Shown here one piece after another: positions 6,476-13,974 of a stretch of DNA of 22,014 nucleotides. Every line of letters starts with the position of its first letter. The first letter of the stretch is position 1. This DNA is from Streptococcus sp. A12 (GTDB lineage Bacteria; Bacillota; Bacilli; Lactobacillales; Streptococcaceae), in the NCBI RefSeq assembly GCF_905372335.1, contig NZ_CAJPOU010000029.1:1-22014 (forward strand). Direction: 5' to 3'. The notes below the pieces were generated by a model. It saw nothing but the letters and a program-made list of their open reading frames with translations, was not told the origin of the DNA and made no database searches. Made by a program: the position numbers and the translations under genes.

Positions 6476-7541
6476 TGGCTTTCTCCCGGTCTCTCTTCAT
6501 CGTATTAGAACGCAATTGTCCACAAGCGGCATCGATATCCGTACCATGCTCTTGACGAACCACGCAGTTGACTCCGTTTTTCTTCAAGGTGTCATAGAAG
6601 GCCATCACGCGCTCTCTTGGACTCCGGCTATATTGGTCATGCTCACTAACTGGGTTGTATGGGATCAAGTTGACATAAGATAGCTTCTTGATCTTTTTGA
6701 GGAGTTCTGCCAATTCCAAGGCTTGCTCGACACCATCATTGACTTCGTTGAGCATGATATACTCGAAGGTCACCCGACGGTTGGTCGTTTCGATATAGTA
6801 CTCAATGGCCGCAAACAATTTCTCAATCGGGAAAGCCCGGTTGATTTTCATGATGCTAGAACGCAAGTCATTGTTTGGAGCATGAAGGGATACTGCCAAG
6901 TTGACCTGAACCCCTTCATTGGCAAAGTCACGAATCTTATGAGCCAAGCCAGACGTTGAAACGGTAATGTGACGGGCACCGATAGCCAGCCCCTTGTCAT
7001 CATTAACCGTACGGACAAAGCTTAAGACATTCTTGTAGTTGTCAAACGGCTCACCAATTCCCATCACAACGATATGGCTGACACGTTCATCTTGTTCACG
7101 TTCGTCAAAGTATTTTTGAACCAACATGATTTGGGCAACGATTTCCCCGCTGTTCAAGTCGCGTTGCTTCTTGATCAAACCAGATGCACAGAAGGTACAG
7201 CCGATGTTGCACCCTACCTGAGTGGTGACACAGACTGACAAGCCATAGTGTTGACGCATCAATACCGTCTCGATTAACATACCGTCTGGCAATTCAAAGA
7301 GGTATTTGACAGTCCCATCTGCCGATTCTTGCACGATCCGTTGTTTCAATGGATTGATCACGAACTGGTCGTTCAAGGTTTCAATCAAGTCCTTCGATAG
7401 GTTGGTCATTTCTTCAAATGACTGGACGCGTTTGCGATAGAGCCATTCCCAGATTTGGGTCGCTCGGAATTTCTTTTCACCATTTTCTTCTGCCCACTCG
7501 ATCAGTTCGTGTCGAGTCAAGCCATAAATTGAAGGTTTCAT
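6453..7541 (-). CDS. rlmN: 23S rRNA (A2503-C2)/tRNA (A37-C2) methyltransferase RlmN
   Basis: Radical-SAM enzyme that methylates C2 of A2503 in 23S rRNA, in the peptidyl transferase centre, and of A37 in some tRNAs. 362 aa, normal length. The 4Fe-4S motif is CNIGCTFC with C111, C115 and C118. The two cysteines used in the ping-pong methyl transfer are C104 (LSVCVTTQVG) and C340 (DAACGQL). MGIGEPFDNY and VSTSGL are further family motifs. It is RlmN rather than the resistance enzyme Cfr, judged by housekeeping context (yutD upstream, vanZ-family gene downstream) and sequence. The Shine-Dalgarno (AGAGAT) is weak; the gene follows yutD by 18 bases. Confidence 0.95.
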   Translation of the reverse strand: MKPSIYGLTRHELIEWAEENGEKKFRATQIWEWLYRKRVQSFEEMTNLSKDLIETLNDQFVINPLKQRIVQESADGTVKYLFELPDGMLIETVLMRQHYGLSVCVTTQVGCNIGCTFCASGLIKKQRDLNSGEIVAQIMLVQKYFDEREQDERVSHIVVMGIGEPFDNYKNVLSFVRTVNDDKGLAIGARHITVSTSGLAHKIRDFANEGVQVNLAVSLHAPNNDLRSSIMKINRAFPIEKLFAAIEYYIETTNRRVTFEYIMLNEVNDGVEQALELAELLKKIKKLSYVNLIPYNPVSEHDQYSRSPRERVMAFYDTLKKNGVNCVVRQEHGTDIDAACGQLRSNTMKRDREKAIVEEAQP

Positions 7542-7559
7542 CTTATCTCTTTTCTCTCT

Positions 7560-8138
7560 TTACTTTTGACGGATGACAAAGTGGCGTTCTTGCTCACCCT
7601 TTGCATCTTTTTTTCTAGACCGCTGACGGTTCTTTTTCTTTGGTTGAGAAGTCTTTTGTTTTTGCTCTTGTTCACGTTCCCGTGGCTGATTTTTAGAGCG
7701 ATTCCGGCGATTTTGACGACCGCCACGCTTAGCAGAACGATTCCCCTCTTCCTGTTGTTTTGGAGAAGATTTCTTGTCAAAGGATGCTCGACGAGGTTCT
7801 GCATTTTCTAGGACAAAATAAGCACAGCCATAGCTACAGTATTCTAATAAATAATCTTCCAGACGGCTGATTTTCTCTGCATCTGTGACTGGGCGATCAT
7901 CTTTATAGAAGCCTCGTAGGCGCAACTGTTCATTGCTCCAATCACCGACAATATAATCAAATTTGGTCAAAACCTCTGAAAAACGCTGGCCAAAGACCGT
8001 CGTATCAAAGGCATCATTTTGATTCTCAACCAGCTCAAATGTCAATTGTTCTGCTAGCACTTGATTGCTAACCAGACGAAATTCCGGTCCGGGATATTTA
8101 TTGTAATTAAATAATTCAGGGGATATTTCTTTGCGCAT
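7560..8138 (-). CDS. yutD: YutD-like protein with long basic C-terminal tail
   Basis: 192 aa. The first 115 residues match the YutD (DUF1027) family: FDYIVGDWSNEQLRLRGFY and LEDYLLEYCSYGCAYFVLEN are typical. Biochemical function is unknown. The last 75 residues are a low-complexity tail rich in Arg, Lys, Gln, Asn and Ser, probably disordered and possibly nucleic-acid binding. AAAGGA precedes the ATG. It leads the cluster with rlmN and the vanZ-family gene. The tail region also gives an open second frame on the same strand (about 7538-7804), which I treat as a shadow. Confidence 0.88.
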   Translation of the reverse strand: MRKEISPELFNYNKYPGPEFRLVSNQVLAEQLTFELVENQNDAFDTTVFGQRFSEVLTKFDYIVGDWSNEQLRLRGFYKDDRPVTDAEKISRLEDYLLEYCSYGCAYFVLENAEPRRASFDKKSSPKQQEEGNRSAKRGGRQNRRNRSKNQPREREQEQKQKTSQPKKKNRQRSRKKDAKGEQERHFVIRQK

Positions 8139-8277
8139 AGCCTTCCTTTATTCATACCTTTAGTTGTAACACTTTATTTTATCATAAATCCCTATCTTTA
8201 GATAGAATTTCAACGGAAAAGAGAAAATCTGTAAAAAGTCTGACGATTTAATTTACCTTTTCTTACTATCACATTAT
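8139..8277. other. Intergenic upstream of yutD
   Basis: A 139-base AT-rich stretch. On the minus strand TGATAAAAT near 8180-8190 is a possible extended -10 for yutD, and CTATCTAAAGATAG (about 8193-8206) is a small inverted repeat just upstream. Nothing more specific is visible. Confidence 0.35.
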
Positions 8278-8304
8278 AAAAAGCAGGCTTTTTCAAAGCC
8301 TGCT
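8278..8304 (-). terminator. Terminator at the end of the kinase operon
   Basis: AGCAGGCTTT (8282-8291) pairs perfectly with AAAGCCTGCT (8295-8304) around a three-base loop; on the minus strand it is followed by TTTTTATAA. It lies 210 bases past the kinase stop codon, beyond the structured element. Confidence 0.88.
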
Positions 8305-8305
8305 C

Positions 8306-8489
8306 AGATGGAAGATAAAGTCTTCTGAAAAACTTTCCTTAGGTGAGTACGGACGTCAGCGAACTTCGTAGAAGTTCCATGACTAATTATTGAGCCTAAG
8401 GTCTCAATAATTCCGTGTGCCTGAAACAATTGCGCTTCAGGCACTTTTCTCACGGCGGAAAGTTTTTTAGATGACTTCGTCTTCAATCT
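8306..8489. repeat. Compound inverted-repeat element, BOX-like, about 184 bases
   Basis: Two 33-base arms, 8306-8338 and 8457-8489, are inverted copies with 28 of 33 positions identical. Between them lie nested hairpins: GAACTTC/GAAGTTC (8361-8377), AATTATTGAG/CTCAATAATT (8385-8412), GTGCCTGAA/TTCAGGCAC (8417-8444), with CCGTG (8413-8417) and CACGG (8451-8455) closing the last. No plausible gene is present. Size, intergenic position and modular hairpins resemble the BOX and RUP elements of streptococci, but a repeat family cannot be shown from one copy. A structured 3' UTR or small RNA read on the minus strand is the alternative. Confidence 0.7.
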
Positions 8490-8512
8490 AAAACAAAGAA
8501 GGCAATCTTTGT
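8490..8512 (-). terminator. First, weaker terminator just after the kinase gene
   Basis: On the minus strand ACAAAGA pairs with TCTTTGT (8506-8512 with 8493-8499) around a six-base loop, followed by TTTT. It begins within a few bases of the kinase stop codon. Confidence 0.5.
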
Positions 8513-8514
8513 CT

Positions 8515-10227
8515 CTATGAATATTCATTGCCGGACGGAAGGGGCAAATAAAGAGTGATTTTCGTATAGCTATTGGCCTTAGAATCAATCTCCATATGAT
8601 AGGCTTCGCCAAATTGAAGATGCAATCGTTGGTCCACATTTTTCAAGCCAACACCTCCTAGCCGAAGAAGGGTTTGGTCTGTCGACTCAGACAAGGCAAA
8701 GCCTCGTCCATTATCGTAAATCGTCAGAACCACTTCTTCTTCTCTGATTTCCGAAGTGACTCGTATCATGCCCGGCCGATCCATCTCCTTGATGCCGTGA
8801 TAGATGGCATTTTCCACTAAGGGTTGTAGAACCAGTTTTGGAAGCTGATAATCTCCCAACGTCCCCTCTTCAAAAATTTCATAATTCAACTTATCTCCAT
8901 AGCGTTGTTTCTGAATGAAGAGATAGTGGCGCACATGGTCTATTTCGTCCTGAAGCCTAATTTGTTCCTGTCCTTGATTGAGAGCAAGGCGGAAATATTT
9001 GGCTAGGGACTTAGTCAAGTCAACCACGCGCTGACCATCATTAAACTCAGCCATCCAGACAATGGTATCCAAGGTGTTATAGAGGAAATGAGGATTGATT
9101 TGGGCTGAAAGAGCTCGCAGTTCATAACGTCGTGCGTTTTGTTCCTCTTCTTTAACCAATTGCATAAGGTTTTCAATTTGATCCAACATACGGTTAAAGG
9201 CTTGAGCAAGATCTACCAATTCGGGCGATCCCTTGGTAGTTGCCCGCAAGTGGGAATCACCAGCTCCTATTTTCAAAATAACAGCCTGTAAGTCTTGTAG
9301 GGGTTTAATCCACAAGCGCAGAATGAACCAGATTCCCATCCAGCACATGATGAGGACGAGAACTCCTAAACCTATAAAGGAATAGAGCATTTGCGACTGA
9401 AGCAGCTGGAGACCTTCCAGAGAAGCCACTCCAATTAAGGTCCAATCGCTCTCTGGTATAGCAATTTGGTAGACAAAGTTCTGCCCCTTTTGGGCATAGC
9501 CATCCTTGACAGCAATATAGGGTTGCATGGCCTGCATTTCCCGACTGGAAGAATAGACTGTCTTTTTAGGATGGTAGACAAATTCATGCTTCTGATTGAC
9601 GATGAAACTAAAGCCTTTTTTGCCTAGTTGGAGATGATCCAGATAAGCCTCTAGACTTTGATAACCAATATCTAGGCGCAAAACTCCTAGATTTTGACCA
9701 GAAGCATCCACCACTTCCTGGGTGATAGAAATCACCCACTTGTCCTTCTCTGAAGACAAGGATTCCTTCCGGGCCGGCGTCAAGACTGGAATGGCCCTCT
9801 CCTTGATAGCTTCCTGATACCATCTTTCGTTCATCATATCCGATGAGGTTTGCATGCTAATTTGAGAATCCGTAGCAACGAGGCGTCCATCCTTAGTCAC
9901 CAAGACAGCCGAAACCAGATCTGGGTCTGTCTCAATAATGGTTTGCATCAGACTTTGAACGGCTTCTGGGCTCACCTCCTTGTCTTGAGCAAACTGACGA
10001 ACGGTCTCTTCTTTACTAAGGACCGAGGTGGTCTGCTTCAATTTTTTCAGATAGGAGGTGATAAACTGACTACTCTGGTCGATACTATTGCGGGTTGTCC
10101 GCTCTGTCAGTTGGCCAATGGTTGCTGAGCTAGTTTGATAGTATAGACTACCGACCAAACCCAAGAGTAAGAGAATAAAGACAAATACATAGATAATCAG
10201 CTGAATCAGCAAAGGGTATCGTTTCAT
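8515..10227 (-). CDS. zmpS: Sensor histidine kinase, YesM/LytS type (pneumococcal HK09/ZmpS-like)
   Basis: 570 aa. Membrane segments at about 7-29 and 283-305 bracket an extracellular Cache-like sensor domain (about 31-280), followed by HAMP (RLWIKPLQDLQAVI and onward), a His_kinase domain with the phospho-acceptor H380 in SAQINPHFLYNTLDTI, and an HATPase domain (N-box LVENAIYHGI, DNGRGF, GGVGLKNVDQRL). Its ATG overlaps the regulator's stop (ATGA), so the two are translated together. Order and neighbours (ccdA, thioredoxin, msrAB, regulator, kinase) match the pneumococcal locus with TCS09. The zinc metalloprotease gene zmpB found after it in pneumococcus is absent here, so the ZmpS name marks position, not a proven target. 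Confidence 0.93.
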   Translation of the reverse strand: MKRYPLLIQLIIYVFVFILLLLGLVGSLYYQTSSATIGQLTERTTRNSIDQSSQFITSYLKKLKQTTSVLSKEETVRQFAQDKEVSPEAVQSLMQTIIETDPDLVSAVLVTKDGRLVATDSQISMQTSSDMMNERWYQEAIKERAIPVLTPARKESLSSEKDKWVISITQEVVDASGQNLGVLRLDIGYQSLEAYLDHLQLGKKGFSFIVNQKHEFVYHPKKTVYSSSREMQAMQPYIAVKDGYAQKGQNFVYQIAIPESDWTLIGVASLEGLQLLQSQMLYSFIGLGVLVLIMCWMGIWFILRLWIKPLQDLQAVILKIGAGDSHLRATTKGSPELVDLAQAFNRMLDQIENLMQLVKEEEQNARRYELRALSAQINPHFLYNTLDTIVWMAEFNDGQRVVDLTKSLAKYFRLALNQGQEQIRLQDEIDHVRHYLFIQKQRYGDKLNYEIFEEGTLGDYQLPKLVLQPLVENAIYHGIKEMDRPGMIRVTSEIREEEVVLTIYDNGRGFALSESTDQTLLRLGGVGLKNVDQRLHLQFGEAYHMEIDSKANSYTKITLYLPLPSGNEYS

Positions 10228-10958
10228 TCATGCTCTCCTTTTTTGTATTGTCTTGGGGTTACACCGACTACTTGTTTAAAGCGTTGAGAAAAATAGTTCA
10301 TATCCTCAAAACCAACCTGATCTGCAATCTCATAAATCTTGAGATCCGTCGTCAATAGTAAAAGTTTGGCCTTTTTCATCCGTTCTTGGATCAAGTATTC
10401 TTGAAAAGGGAGACCCAATTTTTTCTTGATTAGAACACTCAGATAAGAGGGACTAAAACCCAGTTGAGAAGCCAAGTCCTTGAGGGTCAATTGGGAATCC
10501 GCTAAGCGGGAATGAATAGCCTCTTCCAACTCTGTCGAATGACCCTGATCCACCAAGGTTTCAACCTGGGCTTTCTTTCGTTCCTCGTCTAGCTTATTCT
10601 TGACTTTCCCCAACATCTCTTCAATATCTGCTTTTGAAAAGGGCTTGAGGATATAGTCATCTGCTCCGAGTCGAATGGCTTTCCGAGCAAACTCAAAATC
10701 ATCATAGCCTGTTAGAAAGATGATATGGCAGGAAGGAGCTTTCTCTCGGACCAGTTGGGCCAAATCTAAGCCATTCATCTGTGGCATATTGATATCAGTC
10801 AATAGAAGATCAGCTGGTTGTGCTTGAAATTTTTCCCAAGCTATTCGCCCATTCTCCGCTTGGTCAATGACCTTCATCCCAAACTGTTCATAATTCACTA
10901 GAGAAGTAAGTCCCTGCCGAACTAGCTCTTCGTCTTCTACAATCATGATTGAATACAT
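10224..10958 (-). CDS. zmpR: Response regulator with AraC-type DNA-binding domain (RR09/ZmpR-like)
   Basis: 244 aa. The N-terminal receiver domain has acidic residues VEDEE (8-11), phospho-acceptor D55 in LLLTDINMP and the lysine of YILKPF. The C-terminal AraC/XylS helix-turn-helix pair is SQLTLKDLASQLGFSPSYLS and YEIADQVGFEDMNYFSQRFK. I choose ATG 10958 because AGGTG sits 6 bases before it and receiver domains usually begin MYxxMIVEDE; an in-frame GTG at 10967 would add three residues. The kinase gene overlaps its stop codon. Two -10-like sequences upstream suggest that it may also be transcribed apart from msrAB. Confidence 0.93.
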   Translation of the reverse strand: MYSIMIVEDEELVRQGLTSLVNYEQFGMKVIDQAENGRIAWEKFQAQPADLLLTDINMPQMNGLDLAQLVREKAPSCHIIFLTGYDDFEFARKAIRLGADDYILKPFSKADIEEMLGKVKNKLDEERKKAQVETLVDQGHSTELEEAIHSRLADSQLTLKDLASQLGFSPSYLSVLIKKKLGLPFQEYLIQERMKKAKLLLLTTDLKIYEIADQVGFEDMNYFSQRFKQVVGVTPRQYKKGEHE

Positions 10959-10979
10959 GTGTTTCACCTACTTACCCTT

Positions 10980-10994
10980 ATTATATTCATTATA
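10980..10994 (-). promoter_or_regulatory. Possible internal promoter of the two-component genes
   Basis: On the minus strand TGATATAAT (-10 at 10989-10994) is an extended -10 in the gap between msrAB and the regulator; a second TATAAT lies at 10980-10985. No convincing -35 at the standard distance. Confidence 0.45.
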
Positions 10995-11016
10995 TCAAAG
11001 TAGGTCGCAAAAAGTC

Positions 11017-12138
11017 TCAGACATAGTCCAACAAATAACCGTAGCCCTTTTCCACCATCTCTGCTTTAGGGATGAATTTGATTGACAAGCTATTGATGCA
11101 GTAACGAAGGCCACCTTTTTCCTTAGGTCCATCAGTAAAGACGTGGCCTAGATGGGAATTTCCTACTCGACTCCGAACCTCTGTCCGAGTCATATTGAAA
11201 CTCTTATCTTCCTTGTAGGTTGCCACATCCGGACTGATTGGTCGGCTAAAGCTTGGCCAACCACAACCAGAATCAAATTTATCCTTTGAGGAGAAGAGAG
11301 GCTCTCCTGTTACGACATCCACATAGATGCCCGCTTCAAACTTATCCCAATAGCGATTAGAAAAAGCACGCTCTGTATCATTCTCTTGCGTCACTGCATA
11401 TTCTTCGGGCGATAACTTCTTCTTGATCTCTTCATCGCTCGGTTTTGGATAGCGACTAGCGTCAATAACTGGATAAGAAGCTTGATTCACATCAATGTGA
11501 CAATAGCCATTCGGATGTTTCTGTAGATAGTCCTGATGGTAGTCTTCCGCCTTGATATAATTAGCAAGTTCTTCTTTTTCTACAGCCAAAGGCTTATCAT
11601 ATTTCTTCGCCACCTCTTCAAATACTTGGTTTATGGTTGGCAAATCTGCTTTATCAGTGTAATAAACTCCTGTCCGATATTGACTGCCCTCATCATTTCC
11701 CTGACGGTTTTTTGATGTTGGATCAATAATCCGGAAATAGTGCAGAAGCAGTTCTTTCAAGGAAACCTTCTTGACATTATAGGTGATGTGTACCGTTTCA
11801 GCATGCCCTGTTTGCTTAACCAGTTCATACTTGGTGGTATCCCCTTTTCCATTGGCATAACCTGATTCGGCATCAATGACACCCGGAACACGGGAAAAAT
11901 ACTCTTCCACACCCCAGAAGCAGCCACCAGCTAGATAGATTTCTCGTTGGTCTTCTGGATTGACTTTTTCTTCCTTCTTTTTGTTTGCTACTGGTGTCTG
12001 ACTCATGGACGCTTTTTTGATCTGCTCAGTCGTCGCATCTGATGTATCCAAGGCCATGGATCCTTTGACAAGGAAAAAGATTCCAAAACAAAATAGCCCC
12101 ACTAAAAGAATGGAAATGAGTTTCCATTTTGTTTCCAT
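11017..12138 (-). CDS. msrAB: Surface methionine sulfoxide reductase MsrAB (fused MsrA-MsrB)
   Basis: Reduces both S- and R-methionine sulfoxide in proteins. 373 aa: N-terminal membrane anchor (about residues 8-26), a hydrophilic linker, an MsrA domain with the catalytic C73 in GGCFWGVEEYF, and an MsrB domain with CGWPSF and the catalytic C347 in GLRYCINS. The anchor places the enzyme outside the membrane, so it must draw electrons from an extracellular thioredoxin, encoded immediately upstream with a 12-base gap. The matching pneumococcal system is CcdA1-Etrx1-MsrAB1. It repairs surface proteins damaged by peroxide or hypochlorite. Confidence 0.96.
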   Translation of the reverse strand: METKWKLISILLVGLFCFGIFFLVKGSMALDTSDATTEQIKKASMSQTPVANKKKEEKVNPEDQREIYLAGGCFWGVEEYFSRVPGVIDAESGYANGKGDTTKYELVKQTGHAETVHITYNVKKVSLKELLLHYFRIIDPTSKNRQGNDEGSQYRTGVYYTDKADLPTINQVFEEVAKKYDKPLAVEKEELANYIKAEDYHQDYLQKHPNGYCHIDVNQASYPVIDASRYPKPSDEEIKKKLSPEEYAVTQENDTERAFSNRYWDKFEAGIYVDVVTGEPLFSSKDKFDSGCGWPSFSRPISPDVATYKEDKSFNMTRTEVRSRVGNSHLGHVFTDGPKEKGGLRYCINSLSIKFIPKAEMVEKGYGYLLDYV

Positions 12139-12150
12139 TTTATGTCCTCC

Positions 12151-12711
12151 TTACTTCATTTCTTTTAGAGTCTGGACGATGTCTTCCTTGCTCATATAAC
12201 CGATATGGGTCTTAGCGAGAGTTCCATCACTATTGATAAAGAGTGCCGATGGATAAGAACGAATCCCATACTCTTTTAGCAGTTCCCCTTTACTATCTAG
12301 CAAGACTGGGAAATCCTTGTAATCCAAAGACTGGTACCAGTTTTTGAAATCTGCTTCCGTTTTTTCGCCATTAAAGGTTGGAGCTACAACAGATAAGACC
12401 ACATAATCCTTACCCACCTCTTCTTTTGCCAACTCATTGGTATCCTCTAATGTCGATAGGCAAATAGAGCACCAGGAAGCCCAAAATTTGAGGTAAACTT
12501 TCTTCCCTTTGTAATCAGATAAGCGGTAGGTCTTACCGTCTACTCCTTGCAGGTTAAACTCTTGAACCTTCTTTCCAGCTTGCTCTGAAGGTCCCGTTGT
12601 GGATGTCTGCTTAGTCTCACTTTTGTTGGATGATTCCATTCCTTGGTTAGAGCAAGCCCCCAAAAGTCCAGCACACAAGAATCCTGCAGCTACTAAAGCT
12701 ATTTTTTTCAT
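12151..12711 (-). CDS. etrx1: Extracellular thioredoxin-like lipoprotein (Etrx/TlpA type)
   Basis: 186 aa. Lipoprotein signal peptide with lipobox LLGAC (lipidated C20), a Ser/Thr/Lys-rich linker, then a TlpA/ResA-like thioredoxin fold (about 45-186). The redox motif is WCSIC (C81 and C84) and the cis-proline is in SYPSALF. It should take electrons from CcdA and reduce MsrAB. GAGGAGG precedes the ATG. It lies between the Met-rich lipoprotein gene and msrAB. The symbol follows the pneumococcal name for the gene in this position. Confidence 0.93.
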   Translation of the reverse strand: MKKIALVAAGFLCAGLLGACSNQGMESSNKSETKQTSTTGPSEQAGKKVQEFNLQGVDGKTYRLSDYKGKKVYLKFWASWCSICLSTLEDTNELAKEEVGKDYVVLSVVAPTFNGEKTEADFKNWYQSLDYKDFPVLLDSKGELLKEYGIRSYPSALFINSDGTLAKTHIGYMSKEDIVQTLKEMK

Positions 12712-12740
12712 GTCTTCCTCCTCTTTAATAAATAGGGAGA

Positions 12741-12762
12741 AAGTCGCCCAAGCAGACGACTT
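12741..12762 (-). promoter_or_regulatory. Hairpin between the MXKDX lipoprotein gene and the thioredoxin gene
   Basis: On the minus strand AAGTCGTC pairs with GGCGACTT (8 pairs, one G-U) around a six-base loop. No U-run follows, so it is not a standard terminator. It could stabilise the upstream message or tune downstream expression. Confidence 0.5.
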
Positions 12763-12779
12763 CCTCTTCCTACTGTCCT

Positions 12780-13115
12780 TTATTGGTCTGATTTCATATC
12801 AGATGATTCACTCTTTTCATCTTTCATTTCTGAATCGCTGGATTTCATATCATCCTTTTTCATATCATCCTTCATTTCAGAACTGCTGTCAGACATCATA
12901 GATGAATCTTTCATGTCTTCTTTTTTCATTTTATCATCGGACATGGATGAATCCTTCATGTCATCCTTCTTCATATCTTCCTTCTTCATATCGTCCTTCT
13001 TCATCATACTACTATCGTCCGTTTTTTTCATGTCTGAATCTGATTTCTGTCCAGAACAAGCTACTAAAGTGACGATGCTAAGTGTAGCAATAGAAAGTGC
13101 AAGAATTTTTTTCAT
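12780..13115 (-). CDS. Met-rich lipoprotein with MXKDX pentapeptide repeats
   Basis: 111 aa. Signal peptide ends in lipobox LVAC (C20 lipidated). The mature part of about 92 residues is built almost wholly from Met, Lys, Asp, Ser and Glu, with 16 methionines and tandem units such as MKKDD, MKKED and MKDSS, and no aromatic residue. This fits the family named pentapeptide MXKDX repeat proteins, which are secreted and have no known function. AAAGGAG precedes the ATG. It lies 26 bases after ccdA and 68 before the thioredoxin gene, inside the electron path for methionine sulfoxide repair. A role as oxidisable methionine pool or substrate for MsrAB, or as a metal binder, is inference. Confidence 0.88.
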   Translation of the reverse strand: MKKILALSIATLSIVTLVACSGQKSDSDMKKTDDSSMMKKDDMKKEDMKKDDMKDSSMSDDKMKKEDMKDSSMMSDSSSEMKDDMKKDDMKSSDSEMKDEKSESSDMKSDQ

Positions 13116-13141
13116 GATTTTTCTCCTTTAATCATTCAAGA

Positions 13142-13852
13142 TTAGTGAAACAGGGATGCGAGGCTATTAAGATTTCCTAGCATCAGCAAGATGCCCATCA
13201 AGATGATGAGGGCACCACCAATTTTTTTCAAGGTTCCCATATGGGGCTTGAGTTTAGCAAAATGTTGTAGAACCCAGCTAGAAGCCAAGGCCAAAAGCAA
13301 GAAAGGCAGAGCCAAGCCTAATGTATATACCAGCATCAGGAGAGCGCCTTGCAATGCACCATCTCCTCCAGAAGCTGCAATGGCTAAAACAGAGCTCAAA
13401 ACTGGTCCGACACAAGGGGTCCAACCAAAACTGAAGGTGACCCCTATCAGAAAAGCATTGAAGAATTCATTGCGTTTTTCATCCTTCTTCAGTTGGATAC
13501 TCTTTTGTTTTTGGAGTTGCTGAAGATTGATGAGGCCCATCTGATGGATTCCCAATAAGATGACAATCCCTCCTAGTAGGTAACGGAACCAGGGAGCATA
13601 AAGCACCTGGCCAAGGGCCCCTGCACCGTATCCTAGAATCAGGAAAACAGTTGATAGACCTGCGATAAAACAAAGAGTCTTCACCAGGCCATACCAAGAA
13701 ATGTCTCTTCCAAAAATACGCACCGTTTTTTCATGCTCAGAATCCAATAGAATCCCTACATAGACTGGCATCAGTGGCAAAATACACGGGGAGAAAAAGG
13801 ATAGAACTCCCGCTAAGAATACTGAAATGGAAAACAAACTGGTTTGAATCAT
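13142..13852 (-). CDS. ccdA: Membrane thiol-disulfide electron carrier CcdA
   Basis: 236 aa with six predicted membrane segments, the CcdA/DsbD-beta family. It moves reducing equivalents from cytoplasmic thioredoxin to extracytoplasmic partners. The redox cysteines are C23 in FFSPCILPLMPVY and C147 in WTPCVGPVLS, both conserved. I start at ATG 13852, which has GGGAGG 7-8 bases upstream; an in-frame ATG at 13879 would put that ribosome binding site inside the coding region. First gene of the run ccdA, MXKDX lipoprotein, thioredoxin, msrAB. A promoter and a hairpin with a U-run precede it. Confidence 0.94.
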   Translation of the reverse strand: MIQTSLFSISVFLAGVLSFFSPCILPLMPVYVGILLDSEHEKTVRIFGRDISWYGLVKTLCFIAGLSTVFLILGYGAGALGQVLYAPWFRYLLGGIVILLGIHQMGLINLQQLQKQKSIQLKKDEKRNEFFNAFLIGVTFSFGWTPCVGPVLSSVLAIAASGGDGALQGALLMLVYTLGLALPFLLLALASSWVLQHFAKLKPHMGTLKKIGGALIILMGILLMLGNLNSLASLFH

Positions 13853-13889
13853 TTCACTACCTCCCTTTCTTTCTGACACCAGTATAAAG

Positions 13890-13916
13890 AAAAAATCCCT
13901 CTAAAAATAGAGAGAT
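13890..13916 (-). terminator. Terminator-like hairpin in the ccdA leader
   Basis: On the minus strand ATCTCTCTA pairs with TAGAGGGAT (one G-U) around a TTTT loop, followed by TTTTTTC. It lies about 100 bases after the sepM stop codon and 38 before the ccdA ATG. It can end sepM transcripts, or attenuate those starting at the promoter at 13975-14003. Confidence 0.7.
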
Positions 13917-13974
13917 TGATAAGCAAAAACTTGAATTTAATTAGAAGGTGAACATTCCCCTCTGCTAACACAAT

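Noticed and set aside
6453..7541. Cfr-type multidrug resistance methyltransferase
   Set aside because: Length, motifs and context with yutD are those of housekeeping RlmN.
7538..7804. 88-codon open frame on the minus strand
   Set aside because: Second frame of the low-complexity tail of the YutD-like gene; basic-rich codons keep it open by chance.
8304..8639. 111-codon open frame on the minus strand across the end of the kinase gene
   Set aside because: It overlaps the kinase C-terminus in another frame and then runs through the inverted-repeat element and hairpins; no domain and no ribosome site.
12830..13030. Short regularly spaced repeats that at first look like a CRISPR array
   Set aside because: The repeats are contiguous 15-base coding units in frame with the lipoprotein, with no spacers and no cas genes.
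13853..13879. Earlier ATG for ccdA at 13879
   Set aside because: The ribosome binding site GGGAGG for the ATG at 13852 lies inside this extension.
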